Shown piece by piece: positions 1-12,327 of a DNA stretch of 64,000 bases. The notes beneath the pieces are model-generated. The model saw only the letters and a list, made by a program, of their open reading frames with translations. It made no database searches and was not told the DNA's origin. The DNA is taken from the NCBI GenBank assembly GCA_036172665.1, contig CM069873.1, positions 45,230,001-45,294,000 of the forward strand, read 5' to 3'. The DNA is from Prosopocoilus inquinatus (lineage: Eukaryota; Arthropoda; Insecta; Coleoptera; Lucanidae). A program made the translations under genes and the position numbers. The first letter of the stretch is position 1; each line of letters begins with the position of its first letter.

Positions 1-1228
1 TTCCCAACCTGAAATATTCCTTCTGAATAGATTGTTTTGTTTTTCGTTTTAAAGAATTTCCCTGTAGATCAGACGCCTTTAAAACTTACCCAACAATTTA
101 AACTGCTCGGTGGTCAATAACACAAGAGATATGAAATATACTTCTGTTGGTGCAATCGTTATAAAAATCGACCACAAAATTAAAGACTGACCGATATAAG
201 TTAACTCAAAATATGGATCGTCCAGTTATACGGAACCCATATCGGAAACGGGAGAGTTTTGCAATTACCAAAATTTGAAGAAAAAAAAGAACCGCTTTAT
301 TTTTTTTAAAGAAGAGTTTCTTACCGCTCTTGTGATAAAATCGGAAACAGAAAAATAAATATCAAAGTTGTGACTGTAAACAGGCACCAAGTCCAAGTTA
401 ACTTGTTCATAAGAGCCACGCGTTTCTTTATGCACAAGTCTTCCAGCAAAGTGTTTGTCTTGTCCCTAAATAAACCATTCACTTTTAAAATTAGGTACTT
501 ACATTGATTGCTGTACACGTTATAATAAAGTTTTACATAAACCCCACACAGATCCTCCTGAAATGACAGTAAAAACATTATCAGCATCAAACGTAACGTA
601 CGTTTAAATGCTGCCACATTTGGAGTTGGCATTGGTTCGAGAAATGTATGTATGTCGATGCTCGACCAGCTGATCTCATTTTAAGATTATTAAAGAAAGT
701 TTGCTTTACAGCTAATTCTATTTCCTGAGTTATTATTAGGAATAGTACTATAAGCAGCAACAAAACATCAACGCATCAACAAATATTTTTGTCTACAGCT
801 GTTATTTCAAAAACAGAAAAATGTGAAACATCCCAACGCCTTCTATGTCCAATGAATCATTGACAGAAACCCTGTGTAAGTTAAAAGACACCATGTTTCT
901 TGGTATTTCAAGTGTTTCAAGTCATGGTCAACTCCAAACATGGAAGTTTTCGAACGCACTAACAAAATATTCGAAAATTATAAAATATTTCTTAATAACT
1001 CGAGTTTTGCTTACCAATAAAAACATGGCTGAGAAAACCTAAGTTCAGTTCGGTTGTGCCCTTTTTACCGACGTCAACACACAAAGAGAGAATAAAAGTT
1101 ATCAAATTCAAATTAGTGCAAATTATAATTAATTTCCTCCACGCAGTTCTTTCTGATTTGTCGAGATGTAATTGTCCTCTTAAATCTAACAGCGTAATAT
1201 TGTAATGCAAATAGGATTTGGGAGTCAT
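1..1228 (-). pseudogene. Odorant receptor locus A (5' part, broken)
   Basis: N-terminal part of an insect odorant receptor (7tm_6 ligand-gated channel family, neuronal membrane); the rest lies beyond the left edge. Exons by comparison with loci B-D: E1 1015-1228 (start MTPKSYLHYN, donor GTAAGC), E2 325-557, E3 90-258, E4 from position 8 leftwards. E3 encodes the conserved segment that includes LLTTEQFKLLG. Lesions seen: E2 is 233 nt instead of the 235 nt of the paralogues, shifting frame near 527-533. E3 is 169 instead of 173 nt, with a shift near 213-219. The E3 acceptor is AA instead of AG (position 259). The E1 start aligns with MDSLTYLNYN in B and MAPVKYLHYN in C. Family assignment rests on paralogy with B, whose C-terminal half is more diagnostic. 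Very likely a pseudogene unless the indels are sequencing errors; the lost splice acceptor argues against that. Confidence 0.75.
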
Positions 1229-1981
1229 GGAAAAATGTCTCTACAACAAGTCAGACGTAAATAACGATTTCTTTTTGTAATTCCGTAAACCAAACTAACT
1301 TTCGAAAACAACATAATTGACGATAATTAAAGTCTGTACTTTTTTTAGTACGATAATTATTAGGATATTTCGTTTACGTGAAGTTCTTACAAAGTTGACT
1401 CTTCTGAATAATCATTAATTATTATTAGCAATTAGTATCGAAGCCGCAAATTGAATTAAATTTTCGTTCAGAAAGAATTGCAGTTGTTACTAACAAAAGC
1501 ATATCTGCATCAATACCGTGTGATTCTTGGTTGTATCGCCAAAGTAAAACCAATAGGGTTTACTTGCACCGACACAATTTCTTCTTAATGCATAAAATTA
1601 AGCTAGTTAGTTGGTGTGAACAACACTTATTATAACCACTTGCATAAACTACTTAAGCAGTTTTGTATTTTTTAAAAGTGCTCATATAAGTTTTCTGTAG
1701 CATACATGGCAATTTCATTTGCTTGAACAGTTTCAGAGCTCAAGAACCTCACGACCTCCGAATTAATCGTTATTTAAGCGGTCATATAAAGTTCTTTTCC
1801 TTTTAAATATTACTGCGAGTTTAGTGTTTGTTTCAATAATTCAAAACGTTCTTTATTTTAACTGACACGCTGTCTAATATTTTAACAGTAAAAAAAAAAC
1901 AGGACTTACAGTGGTGCATTTTATTTTTTAATATTTAGAAAAAACAAAGTCAAAAGTTAGTGTAGCTTTGTTAGTAATAGT
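1229..1981. other. AT-rich spacer upstream of receptor A
   Basis: AT-rich sequence between the first exon of receptor A and the hAT-like element. I see no convincing reading frame, repeat or RNA gene. The promoter of receptor A would lie here, but no motif can be assigned. Confidence 0.4.
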
Positions 1982-1989
1982 GTGTTAAT

Positions 1990-3173
1990 CAGGGCCGGAG
2001 GAGCAACTTCATAGTTGCCATTTTTTTTTCAAATTTGAACCATAATTTCTCCAATATTTTTTTCGCAAAATTAATTTTGACGAATTTTTGCTTAACATTG
2101 AACTAGTTTAAATGATTGTTACCTAAATTAACTCATAACCATCATAGCAAAATTTCGTATGTGACTTTAGACAGTTTTAGTGTCAGTCAGCATTGCCTGG
2201 GGATTGATCCCTAAATGATCTGCTTTTGGTAACTCTTTGTTTGGTTTACTTTTTTCTGCAACGCGCGACTAATGTCCAAAATGGGCGACTTAATTATTTT
2301 TTCTTAATTTTTACTTGGGTTAATTTTTTTATTGTTTTTTATTTTAACTTTTTTTGCGTGAGTTAAATAGAGTTGAGTTCAGTTGTCGGACCGACTTCCG
2401 TGGACCTTGAGATTGTTCGAACTGTGCTTTAATCGTTTTTTTAATTAACATATTTTACCTTTTTTTACACTTGTTGCCACGATTGAATAGTTACAGTTGA
2501 AAGCAAAAAATAGTAGACAAGTTGCAGTTTCCTGTAATTATTTTTTCTCATAATGCCATGGATTCAAGATGAATTCATAGATTTTACCAAAGTTTTAAAC
2601 CGTTAATTTTGAAAGCTTTTAATTTTTTTAAATGCCATTTTCAGAAAGAATAATTACAGGAAACTGTAGCTTGTCTACTTTTTTTGCTTCCGACAGTAGG
2701 TTGAGTTTGGGCTGCGTTTAGTTGATGGACGAACTGTCAGAGATTAACGACGATGGCCGGCCCGTTTTCTAGACGAAAAGTCTGTCCGCCATAGCCGCTT
2801 GAGGTCGGATTTCAAATCCCGACCACCTCGACCTGTCGTCTGATTGAATGAAATTGAATTAAATGCATTGTTAGTTGAGTTGGGATGACCTTGAGATTGA
2901 TCAATCTACATTTTAACTGATTTTTCATTCTTCATTTATAATATTTTGCACTTTTAATTTTTTACATTATCGTTTTTTACGTATTTTGTTTTGTTCTTTG
3001 TTATAAAAAAATAATTTTAATTTGGGCAGAATTGCCGTGGACAATTTTTCCTAATGAAAGTTTGCGACAATTTGTTGGATAGAGTTGGCAAAATTTTATA
3101 CCATTTCAGCACCCCTCTTGCATCGGCGCCCTAATACCTTGCTTACCCTGTTTACGGCCTTCCGCCTGTCCTG
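1990..3173. mobile_element. Non-autonomous hAT-like element
   Basis: The left end begins CAGGGCCGGAGGA. The right end, read on the minus strand, begins CAGGACAGGCGGA, giving short imperfect terminal inverted repeats of the CAGGGC type common in hAT transposons. The flanks are 8-bp near-identical target duplications, GTGTTAAT (1982-1989) and GTGCTAAT (3174-3181); 8 bp is the hAT length. The 1184-bp interior has no transposase frame, so it would need a transposase in trans. It contains a nested MITE (2494-2696) and, near 2745-2845, a stretch with a B-box-like GATTTCAAATCCC that may come from a tRNA-derived SINE. The class is inferred from ends plus duplication length. Confidence 0.6.
2494..2696. 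mobile_element. MITE with about 65-bp inverted repeats, TA target
   Basis: Two inverted arms (about 2494-2560 and 2635-2696) share AAGCAAAAAA, GTAGACAAG and CAGTTTCCTGTAATTATT blocks in opposite orientation around a short AT-rich centre. The termini are CAGTTG...CGACAG and both sides are flanked by TA (2492-2493 and 2697-2698), as for Tc1/mariner-type insertions. It sits inside the hAT-like element and so inserted later than it. Confidence 0.6.
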
Positions 3174-3421
3174 GTGCTAATACTACTTAAAAATATATTG
3201 GCTTGTGACCTTGTCTGTCATTCAATGTCAACTAATGTACTGCAAAAGTGTTTTTCTTTTCCCTGCGATAAAAAACTCCTCATTAAAAAACTTCGACTGT
3301 AAATTCAAATATAGTTTAGGTTTTAAGAAAGGTATGCAGGGAGTAAATAAAATTGTGTCAAACAATACTAGTTTGTATTTAAAATATACAATATATTTCT
3401 GAAAGAACACCATCCGTTATT
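3174..3421. other. Spacer 3' of receptor B
   Basis: Short region between the hAT-like element and the stop codon of receptor B. Two small overlapping frames on opposite strands occupy it, without recognisable domains. The polyadenylation signal of receptor B should fall here but I could not assign one. Confidence 0.3.
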
Positions 3422-6331
3422 TCAACGAAGCTGTAGCAGTTGATAAATCACCATACAATAGGAAATTATAGTTTTGAGCGCCTGCAAAAAATATAATTAA
3501 TTTATTAATTATTAAGTTAAAGTAGTTGCACAGCCGAGTTGGTTGAGAGCGCTGGCAACGCGTCTGACGCTTGGCCGGGCAACAATTAGGTGTGTGTTCG
3601 AATCTCATTCTGTGCATGTAGGTTCTATGTGAGTGACAAAGCATTTATGAATCGGATTGTGTTTCGAATTCACATCGGCTCCTTCGAACAGGATTTTCTG
3701 CTTTTCCCCAGTTACTAAGGCGAATGCCAAAACAGACATTACCGAAACACGGCCGTAAGCGCAGATAACAACCAGCTCGCCTCCTCCGGCAAGTTATGAA
3801 AGCTTGGTTCATATAAGATGGTAAAGGTGGTAAAAAATAACGTTCGGTGAATAAGTGCGTGAAACATACTGACCCACAAAAATAATTTCATATTGAGACT
3901 GGAAAATTTTCCAACTCTAAGCGTAATTGGTACTGAGAGTTTATGCAAGAAAAAATTCATATTCCTTGCAAATTTTGTGTTACAGTGATACCATGGTATG
4001 CCGTACAAGTCTACTTGCAATTGTTCACACTGTAAAAGAAAGAATTATATTTTTACTTTTGGTAACAACGATGTGAAACCTACCATGGAAGTGTAAAAGT
4101 TTCCGAAAAAACATGAAATAAACATTTGGAAATAAATGTAGATGCAGACAGGAAAATAAGCAAGTAGTACCTCTGAATCTCTAGTCTGTAACAAAAACTA
4201 ATTAAAAATTTTATTAATTTTCCTTAAACACCAGAAATCCGCGAAAATTTGAGGTAAACGTGTTCCTCTATATTTGTTAGCGTATAATACGGAACACAAA
4301 CTGATTTTAAACCTGTAAGCAAGTCTTTACGAGGAACAAGATTAAAGCACATTCAACGACTGTCTTTTCGACTACTGTTACAAATTTCAAAACAAACCAC
4401 AGAAAAATAAATATTTAATTAAACCGTCGCATTTGCAATTATCTATTTGAATTTCATATAAAGTCCTTCAATAAATAGAATTAATTACATACATAATCAA
4501 CATTGTGAAGTCTTGCATTTCTGGGACACCCTGTATAGATGTATTACTTTTAAGTGTACTTAATTAAAAATTACTTGCCGTCATAATCATCACACTTAAT
4601 GGAATTAGAATAAGAACCACGATTGGAACAAACATCATTATTACTGGAGAAAAGAAATCTTCCAAATCCGCACAAAACGAAAGCAACGATTGATGTAGTT
4701 TAATGAGGTGATTGATGTTTCTCATGATCTTTTCATTAAATTTTTTAGAGTCGAATATATCCTGCATCTTTTTACAGACAACTTCATTCTTAAATTCCCT
4801 AAAATGAATCGTTATTATTAGATCAGCAAAAAAATTATATGTTTATTGTTGCTCACCTAAGAGTTATTTGTTCGCTATTATTTTTTATGAATTGTGCATA
4901 CAGAAGAATCATCTTTCTTGGCACTCCAACATGTATTAATGTAGTATAAAATAGATTTTTGATTTCCCACCCTAAAATACTTACACTGGCTAAATTTCTT
5001 TTATCCTTTTTCAGTTTATTTCTTGAACTTTCCAAAAATACTGTGAGAGCAATAGAAACCCATGACATTTCGAAATCTTGTCCTTGTCTTACTATTAACT
5101 TATTTCAGATTGATAAAGGTACAAAACAACATTAAATTTAGAACTGTTTTTATACAACAAAGCTTTTTACTTTTAATGTATGAAACTAACGAAGGCAATT
5201 CATATTCCAAGGGTATCTTTGCCTTTGGTTTTTATTATATCGACCGCAGGCTTGTCATTTAGGGGTGAAAACTATAATTTCACGCCCAAGAACTCTTTAC
5301 TCTGACCAACAATAGAACTGCCCAAATAAAAACCGATCTACTTTTTTCAGCCAAACGAGTTGGAAGATAATTTTTTGTTTGTGTCCTGGTTTGAGGACAG
5401 AGCCAAAAATGCATTTCTCCGACGTTTTTCACTCCAATGCCAGAATAGAGTCGTTTAATAAATTCAGTGTTTTCACAGCAATAAATTCTAATTCTAATTT
5501 GCCCTCACTGTATTTTTTTTTTTATTTCTAACCTTTAATTTAACTAGTATTTTTTTAAATATTGTATTGAAACAACAAACTTCTTACCTAATAACTTAAA
5601 TTGTTCGGTGGTTAATAATATGGCACAAACGAAAAATATCTCCGTCGGTATCACTAACATAATCAACGAAATTATAACGAGAGATTGAAAAATGAACGTC
5701 AACTCATAATACGGCGAGATCTTCCAAATCATAGGGCACCCATAAAGGCAGAGGCAGAGTTCTGCAATTACAAATTATAAACGGTTTATGACTCACGAAT
5801 TTTTTGGTACCGTTGTCTTGAAAATAATGACAACAAATTCACAATTAGCGCAAGTACAACCGTGGAGATAAACCAACTCAAGGTCAATCTATTCGTCATC
5901 ATTAAGCACTTCGTTATACATATTTCCTCCAGCGAGGTATTGGTCCTATATTTAAACAAACTGTTCATTTTTGCTATTATAAAATAGCATTTGCTTTGGT
6001 TCCTGTTGAAGTATATCAATTTTGAAAAGCTCCATATGACACCGCCTGAAATGAAAAAAATCTTCCTTGATCTTTTCTCTTTATAATGATATCGATTGAT
6101 TCACATACCCACGTAGACGTAATCAAGGGCGACCAAATGAAATTGGGAAACCCCATTCTTTCCAATGTCCGCGGCCAAAGATAAGGTGAAAATTAATAAA
6201 ATTAATTGGCTCAACCTCCTCCAAAAATTTTGTAGTATCTTCCACTTGGATTTCTTGGAATTGTTTAGTCCAAGTTGCCCTCCCATTTTTAACAATATGA
6301 CGTTGTAGTTTAAATAAGTTAAAGAATCCAT
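3422..6331 (-). CDS. Odorant receptor B (eight exons, one frameshift)
   Basis: Insect odorant receptor, 7tm_6 family: odour-gated cation channel subunit of the sensory neuron membrane, normally paired with Orco. Exons on the minus strand: E1 6109-6331, E2 5811-6045, E3 5588-5761, E4 4857-4971, E5 4579-4798, E6 4084-4185, E7 3874-4029, E8 3422-3481. All phases agree if one base is discounted, giving about 427 residues, normal for the family. Diagnostic parts: SPYYELTFIFQSL and LLTTEQFKLLG (E3), HQSLLSFCADLEDFFSP (E5), DLYGIPWYHC and PITLRVGKF (E7), and the short final helix exon TIISYCMVIYQ (E8). The start was set at the M of MDSLTYLNYN by alignment to A and C; 12 further codons are open upstream. 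E3 has one extra T within 5726-5728 (TATGATTTGG where C has TATGATTGG), which breaks the frame. Intron 5 uses a GC donor (4577-4578). Otherwise intact, so either a young pseudogene or a functional gene with a base error. Confidence 0.8.
3529..3800 (+). repeat. tRNA-headed SINE-like sequence in intron 7 of receptor B
   Basis: GCACAG at 3529-3534 can pair with CTGTGC at 3610-3615 as an acceptor-like stem. Between them lie an A-box-like GAGTTGGTTGAGAGCG and a B-box-like GTGTTCGAATCTC, the internal RNA polymerase III promoter spacing of tRNAs. The roughly 85-nt head is too long and mismatched in the T stem to be a working tRNA. It is followed by unrelated sequence up to about 3800, as in tRNA-derived SINEs. 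The right end is uncertain, and no tail or target duplication was resolved. Confidence 0.4.
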
Positions 6332-7199
6332 CAACGAACTCAGTGTGTATATGAAGAAGAAGTTCATAGTAAGATGGGAATAGGCGTTTGGTAATTACTT
6401 GCGACGTTTTTTCATTGACAAGGTGCAATTAGTTTAATTTATTTATGCGAATGAATTATTCAATGAAATTAGTACTAACTTCCGTTCATTTCTCTTATTT
6501 TACTAGGTCGAAAATTCTATTTAGAAAGGATTGGCTTTTGCAAATCCTGAATCTCAATGAAATTTTTTTAATTGAGTTTAAGATTTGACTGGTTTGTTAC
6601 ACTGAGATTAGTCGTAAAGATTCAAAAAGAAAAAACAAGAGGGAGGAAGATTTGGTTAGGAATAATCGTGGAAAGGGATATTTATTTAGAAATGTTTTTA
6701 AGGGTGGATGTGCAAAAGATAAATCAAACAAAATTTGAATCCTAGGTACAAAAAATAGAATATAAATCGAGAAAGTAAATGAAACAAGGACGGTGTTGAA
6801 CTTGATTTGTGGGGGTAAGAAGCCGTGAAGATTAGAAAAATAATTAGAAATAATCCCTAAGGCAGATGAGTCCAGTAACCTTTGAAAAAAGAATTCTGTA
6901 GAAGAGTAAAGACAGGAGAAATAAAAAGAAAATCAGAAGAGAAGTTGAGTAAAAAAAACGTTTAGTTACATTAAAAGAGGATGCTCAACGAAAAAAAGTA
7001 GAGAACGATAAAAAAAAATTGTGGAGGAAGGAAATAGGGTTTAGAAAAGAAAAAGAAAATCTAAAATTCAAAAAGGATAAAAATAAACGTACTCGATCCG
7101 ATATAAAACAATTATTTAATGAGAAATTTATTCCTGCTGATTTACATACATACAATCGTTTAACCTATTGAGCAGACCAATAATTTCATCAATTTCCGA
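6332..7199. other. Intergenic spacer with a purine-rich stretch
   Basis: This separates the start of receptor B from the stop of receptor C. From about 6600 to 7085 the plus strand is strikingly rich in A and G (runs such as AAGAGGGAGGAAGA), with few pyrimidines. No open frame or repeat boundary was found. Upstream control elements of receptor B probably lie here, but none is identifiable. Confidence 0.4.
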
Positions 7200-8218
7200 T
7201 TATTTTAATTGAGTTAATTGGTAAATTACTATACAATAGGAAATTATAGTTCTGGCAACCTGTAAATAGACACGTACCTATTAATTACGTATTAAATAAT
7301 TTTAGTGCGTGTTATAACTTAAATGATTATTGTCAAATTTTGTTATTATATAAAACAAATATGAAATTTAACTTGAGGTCTGTTCAACAATAATCAGCAA
7401 GAACAATAAATTTAAATTAATTTCATCATACCCATAAATACAATTTGAGATCCACACTGGAGATTTTCCCAACTTTAAGCGTAACTGGCATAGAAAGCTT
7501 CTGGAGTAAAATTTTAAAGCTCGAGTTTGCTCTTATATTGCAGTCATACCATGGCAAACCATATAAATTCAATTGGAGTTTTTCGTACTGCAAGACATAC
7601 CAGTAGACAGAATTTGAATTCACATCAAAAAACACTCACCTCAGACCAGTAGAAATTTCCGAAGAAACACGTAAGGAACATTTGAAAATATAGATAAATG
7701 CATATGGGCAAGTAAAGAAGAAACACGTCGAAGTCTCTGGCCTGCAACAAAAATTTGGAATTTATTTGTTGTAACAGTTTTGTTTAGATTTACTTGTAGA
7801 AGAAATACGCATGACCTACCGTCATAATTATCACGCTTAAAAGAATTAAAATCAGTACCATGATTGCTATAAACATTAGCATTATCGGAGAAAAAAAATC
7901 TTCCAAATCCGCACAAAATTTGAGGAGGGATTGGTGAAATTTAATTAGTTGATTGGCATTCCTTGAAATATCGCTTTGAAATTTGTCTGATTTTATTACA
8001 AGACGTATTATACTTTCTAGGTGGGTTCGTTTTTTCGCGTCGCTAAAGTAAAAATGATATGTACTTAAAAATTTTTTGTTGTGCAAAACTGAAGCAGAAA
8101 AGATAATGAACCAATTCTTGTTTATCCCATACATGAAACTCTTGAAACACCTCAATTACTTCTTTTGGGACATCATTTAGTTTTAAAGTGGTGAAAAATA
8201 AATTCTTAATTTCCCATC

Positions 8219-10909
8219 CTAGAAAATAATCGTCAAATTAGTTTTCAGTAAATTAAAATTTAAAAACATAATTGTGTTAATAAATTAATATAATCTACGT
8301 TCTTTTAGGTGCATAGATATTTTGCTTGTAAAAATATTTCTCTTTTTTTATTATTAAACATTTTAAGAATTTTTACATAAGTTTCTCATTAACATACCAC
8401 ATATAAACAGATTTATAAAAAATAGCTGCTTGCACGATGTTCAGTGTAAAGGAGAATAAACTGTGATAAACGTCTGAATATTTAGCACTTTAGCTCAAGA
8501 AATTACTAAAATATCTGAATTCAGAGAAGTGAAGTGAGGGCGTAACTTATTGCACAACTATGGAGCAATTTTAACACAACACATCGTCATCATTAATTTA
8601 ATTTCATTCCTAACTCTGCTTCTACTTAAAGCTTCTACGTTAAACTTCTGGATGCACAAAATCTACCTGGGGACAAGCTCCCGTTGTTTATTCAACAGCT
8701 TTCCCGATTCTAGTTCGATGGAGAAGAGGTGAGACTTTAAACGATTTAAAACTAAGAACGCCATGGAAATAAACCTAACTGAAGGAGTCACTGTAAGGTT
8801 CCAACAGCGTGCGATGATATGCTTTATACCCCAGGAGATTCTCAGTTACTTGTGCGTTCAGCGTAGGAAGTAGATAGTAATACAACATATTTGTCGCAGA
8901 TATAACTATCCTCAAACGTAACAACATAAATGTGAATCGACGAGGGCCAAATAATACGACACAAATGTCAAAGTAAAACAAATTAAACTTAAACGGCCAC
9001 AAAACAATTAAACGCGAAGAGATTAGATCTGAAGGAACAAGAGGAAGAATTGTCTCTCATGAGGCGATACGGGATTTATGAATTACTTAAATCTAATAAC
9101 GCAAATATTTCTCTTTTTAAATTATGCACGGCGTCGCGTCGTGCCGATAGCATCCACTATTAGATAGACAAGTTAAGCAAAAAGACTTTACTTTACAGGT
9201 TAGGTGTAGCTGATATTCTGTCAACGGAGTTATGATTTAGTTGTGTGGAGGGCGTTCAATGTCCGCGTCGAATACGGAATTCGACGTGTACCCACTGTTT
9301 GCTTTCAGCCTCGGCGTCGATCAGTCGACCTCCACACGAACGTCTCATGTTATTATGAAGAAATCGAAGAAAAACTCCAGTTATTGCAACAGGTTTCAAT
9401 TAAAACCAATAAAAGTGCCTCGAAAATAGCTCCATTTAAAAGTATCTCTACTTAAAAAATGATTCTAAACGAAAGAGAGGAAAAGATAACGTCAAATAGG
9501 GATGTAATTGTCGGGTTATAACATACCTGTTTAAATGAAATAGTTCGTTTGGGTTAAGATGGACAACAAACACGTCGAATTAATCAACTTCCAGAAATCT
9601 GTATTAATTGAATCTTGTATCTGTCAATAATTGCATAAATTTACGAGACAATACACACGCACAACCTACTTCGAACGTATTCGGTATAATAACGACTAGA
9701 CGCCTCGTTGCTTAATCGTACCAAGATGGCTCAACCAATCGAAAAAAGGTGACTTCAGAATATCTGAAGTAAAGGACAAATAAGGAGGCAGCATTTCAAA
9801 CGGCGCTTTAAAATAATTTCTGGTGATTAGAGGAGGTTGTCTACTTGCAAACCAACGCGGCAACTGCGCTGTTGCCAAAATCGGTCCAATGGATTTTATT
9901 TTAACAATCCAACCTTGGGCGTAGTCAGCCTTTTTTTAAACCCGGGCATATTTAAAAAATACATATACGTACAATTATTATTAATACTATTAATAATTTA
10001 CAGATGTATACTAGTAGGTGTAGATATTATTGGCTTAAAAAAAAGCATAACATTTTTAAGCATAAAAATTATGTTTTCTTTTCGCTATGAATATTAACCC
10101 GAGGCATCATCAATCATTTAATTTCATTCATTTTTAATATTAAATCATTTTTACTCCCAAACTTTACTGGACTGGATTTGTAAGTTAATTGTAATTTTAA
10201 ATTAGTTTTATAATAATGATTGGTAATAGCTCCGTTTTTATCGGTCACGTAACAATCATGTTTCAACAGTGATTACAGTTTATTAATTACAATTATTTTT
10301 CTTTGCCTCGCCATCTCTGATACAGTAAGGAAACAATTTCATCACAATATAATTTCGATTAGTTTTTTGCCCCTTTTTTAATTTCAAGTCGATTTTTACA
10401 TTTAATCTATTTTCTTTTAGTAACTGGATAATTGGAAATAAAAACCTGTAAAACCAATGTAGTCCGTAAACTAGTTAACCATTTCCAATTAAAATTGATT
10501 GATTGATTTGATAATAAACCTGTCATGAAAACACACATTTTCTGTCTAAAACTCGTCCGAATATAAAGTTCTCTGTTGAAACAGAAAGTTATCAAAGCTA
10601 GTGACAAAATTAACCAACTGTGTATACATGATCGCCGAACCCAGTTTATCGCTGTCTTTGTTATTAGCACATAATATCATAATTTCCTTTCTATCTACCT
10701 TATTATGTTAAACAAATCGGTTGACAAATGGTATGTATACAACCACGTACAGTATTTTATTTCCTATGAATCTCTTGATTTATTTTATACATTCACTGAT
10801 ACACTGTGTGTGATAAAGATTTTTTTTTATTTCAAATTTAATTATATTGCAAAGTAGCAGTATTTTCCATAGGCCACGAAATTTAATTATTAAAAAAATA
10901 TTCTTTTAC
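8219..10909. other. Intron 3 of receptor C
   Basis: About 2.7 kb between E4 and E3, against about 0.6 kb for B. It contains only short unsupported frames on both strands, including a GC-richer patch around 9120-9480. I recognise no transposon ends, RNA gene or receptor exon. The extra length suggests an old insertion, but no boundaries could be found. Confidence 0.4.
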
Positions 10910-11095
10910 CTAACAATTTAAACTGCTCTGTGGTTAGAAGGATGACGCAGACAAAAAATATCTCCGTTGGTATCACCAGCATAACAACAGACCATATGAT
11001 AAGAGATTCCATAAAGATCGTTAATTCGTAATATGGCGAAACTGTCCAATCATACGGAACCCACACTGGCAACGTCAGAGTACTATAATTATAAA

Positions 11096-12327
11096 AATTT
11101 TAGAAAAATTTTGTGCAAATCGTTTTTGATTGCAGCGAGAACCTCGAGCAGCCTCTGGACAGCTGTTTCAGCCCTGCTTGGGGCTTCTTCAGCAGAGACG
11201 TAGCTCGACATTCCCACTGCAAACAAAAACGACTTGCCCAATTTATTCGCATTTGCGATGTAAGAGTGATGAACAGATAAAATAGCGACATCTTACTATC
11301 GCTTTTTGACCTGACATTGCAGTAGGGTAGACAAATTGAAGCGGGATTTGCTCCTAATAAGTTCCCCATGCAAGGCGGCCATGCTTGCTGTCAAAGCATA
11401 ATGAAAATTTTAGAAAAATTTTGTGCAAATCGTTTTTGATTGCAGCGAGAACCTCGAGCAGCCTCTGGACAGCTGTTTGAAGAAGCCCCAAGCAGGGCTG
11501 AAACAGCTGTCCAGAGGCTGCTCGAGGTTCTCGCTGCAATCAAAAACGATTTGCACAAAATTTTTCTAAAATTTTCATTATGCTTTCACAGCAAGCATGG
11601 CCGCCTTGCATGGGGAACTTATTAGGAGCAAATCCCGCTTCAATTTGTCTACCCTACTGCAATGTCAGGTCAAAAAGCGATAGTAAGATGTCGCTATTTT
11701 ATCTGTTCATCACTCTTACATCGCAAATGCGAATAAATTGGGCAAGTCGTTTTTGTTTGCAGTGGGAATGTCGAGCTACGTCTCTGCTGAAGAAGCCCCA
11801 AGCAGGGCTGAAACAGCTGTCCAGAGGCTGCTCGAGGTTCTCGCTGCAATCAAAAACGATTTGCACAAAATTTTTCTAAAATTTTCATTATGCTTTGACA
11901 GCAAGCATGGCCGCCTTGCATGGGGAACTTATTAGGAGCAAATCCCGCTTCAATTTGTCTACCCTACTGCAATGTCAGGTCAAAAAGCGATAGTAAGATG
12001 TCGCTATTTTATCTGTTCATCACTCTTACATCGCAAATGCGAATAAATTGGGCAAGTCGTTTTTGTTTGCAGTGGGAATGTCGAGCTACGTCTCTGCTGA
12101 AGAAGCCCCAAGCAGGGCTGAAACAGCTGTCCAGAGGCTGTTCGAGGTTCTCGCTGCAATCAAAAACGATTTGCACAAAATTTTTCTAAAATTTTCATTA
12201 TGCTTTGACAGCAAGCATGGCCGCCTTGCATGGGGAACTTATTAGGAGCAAATCCCGCTTCAATTTGTCTACCCTACTGCAATGTCAGGTCAAAAAGCGA
12301 TAGTAAGATGTCGCTATTTTATCTGTT
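11096..12327. repeat. Palindromic tandem array of a 310-bp unit in intron 2 of receptor C
   Basis: On the plus strand one 310-bp unit repeats head-to-tail (11581-11890, 11891-12200, partial 12201-12327). The same unit is present in opposite orientation at 11096-11401, continuing as a partial inverted unit to about 11478. The two orientations meet around 11478-11500 across a roughly 22-nt spacer, so the block is a large palindrome. The 12-bp direct repeat TATAATTATAAA flanks it (11084-11095 and 12328-12339), which looks like a target duplication and suggests insertion as a unit. Apparent frames through it are by-products of the repeat. The left edge abuts the acceptor of E3, so the element supplies the intron's polypyrimidine tract. 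Family unknown. Confidence 0.8.

Noticed and set aside
321..1228. Gustatory receptor assignment for the cluster
   Set aside because: The gustatory C-terminal TYhhhhhQF motif is absent; the PWY, LEDFFSP and EQFKLLG segments fit odorant receptors.
3529..3615. Functional tRNA gene
   Set aside because: Acceptor-like pairing and a B box are present, but the length is wrong and the T stem is mismatched; better explained as a SINE head.
6123..6428. 101-codon frame overlapping receptor B exon 1
   Set aside because: Shadow of exon 1 in another frame; the conserved N-terminal residues are in the 6331-start frame.
8775..9002. 75-codon minus-strand frame
   Set aside because: No recognisable domain, membrane or signal pattern supporting a gene, and it lies within the intron of receptor C.
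10407..10670. Possible extra receptor exon 2 in intron 3 of C (frame with LITKTAINWVRR)
   Set aside because: Only vague similarity; lacks the conserved start, Trp pattern and donor phase of exon 2.
11100..12245. Overlapping 60-99-codon frames in the 310-bp-unit array
   Set aside because: The same peptides appear on both strands as a consequence of the palindromic repeat; no domain resemblance.
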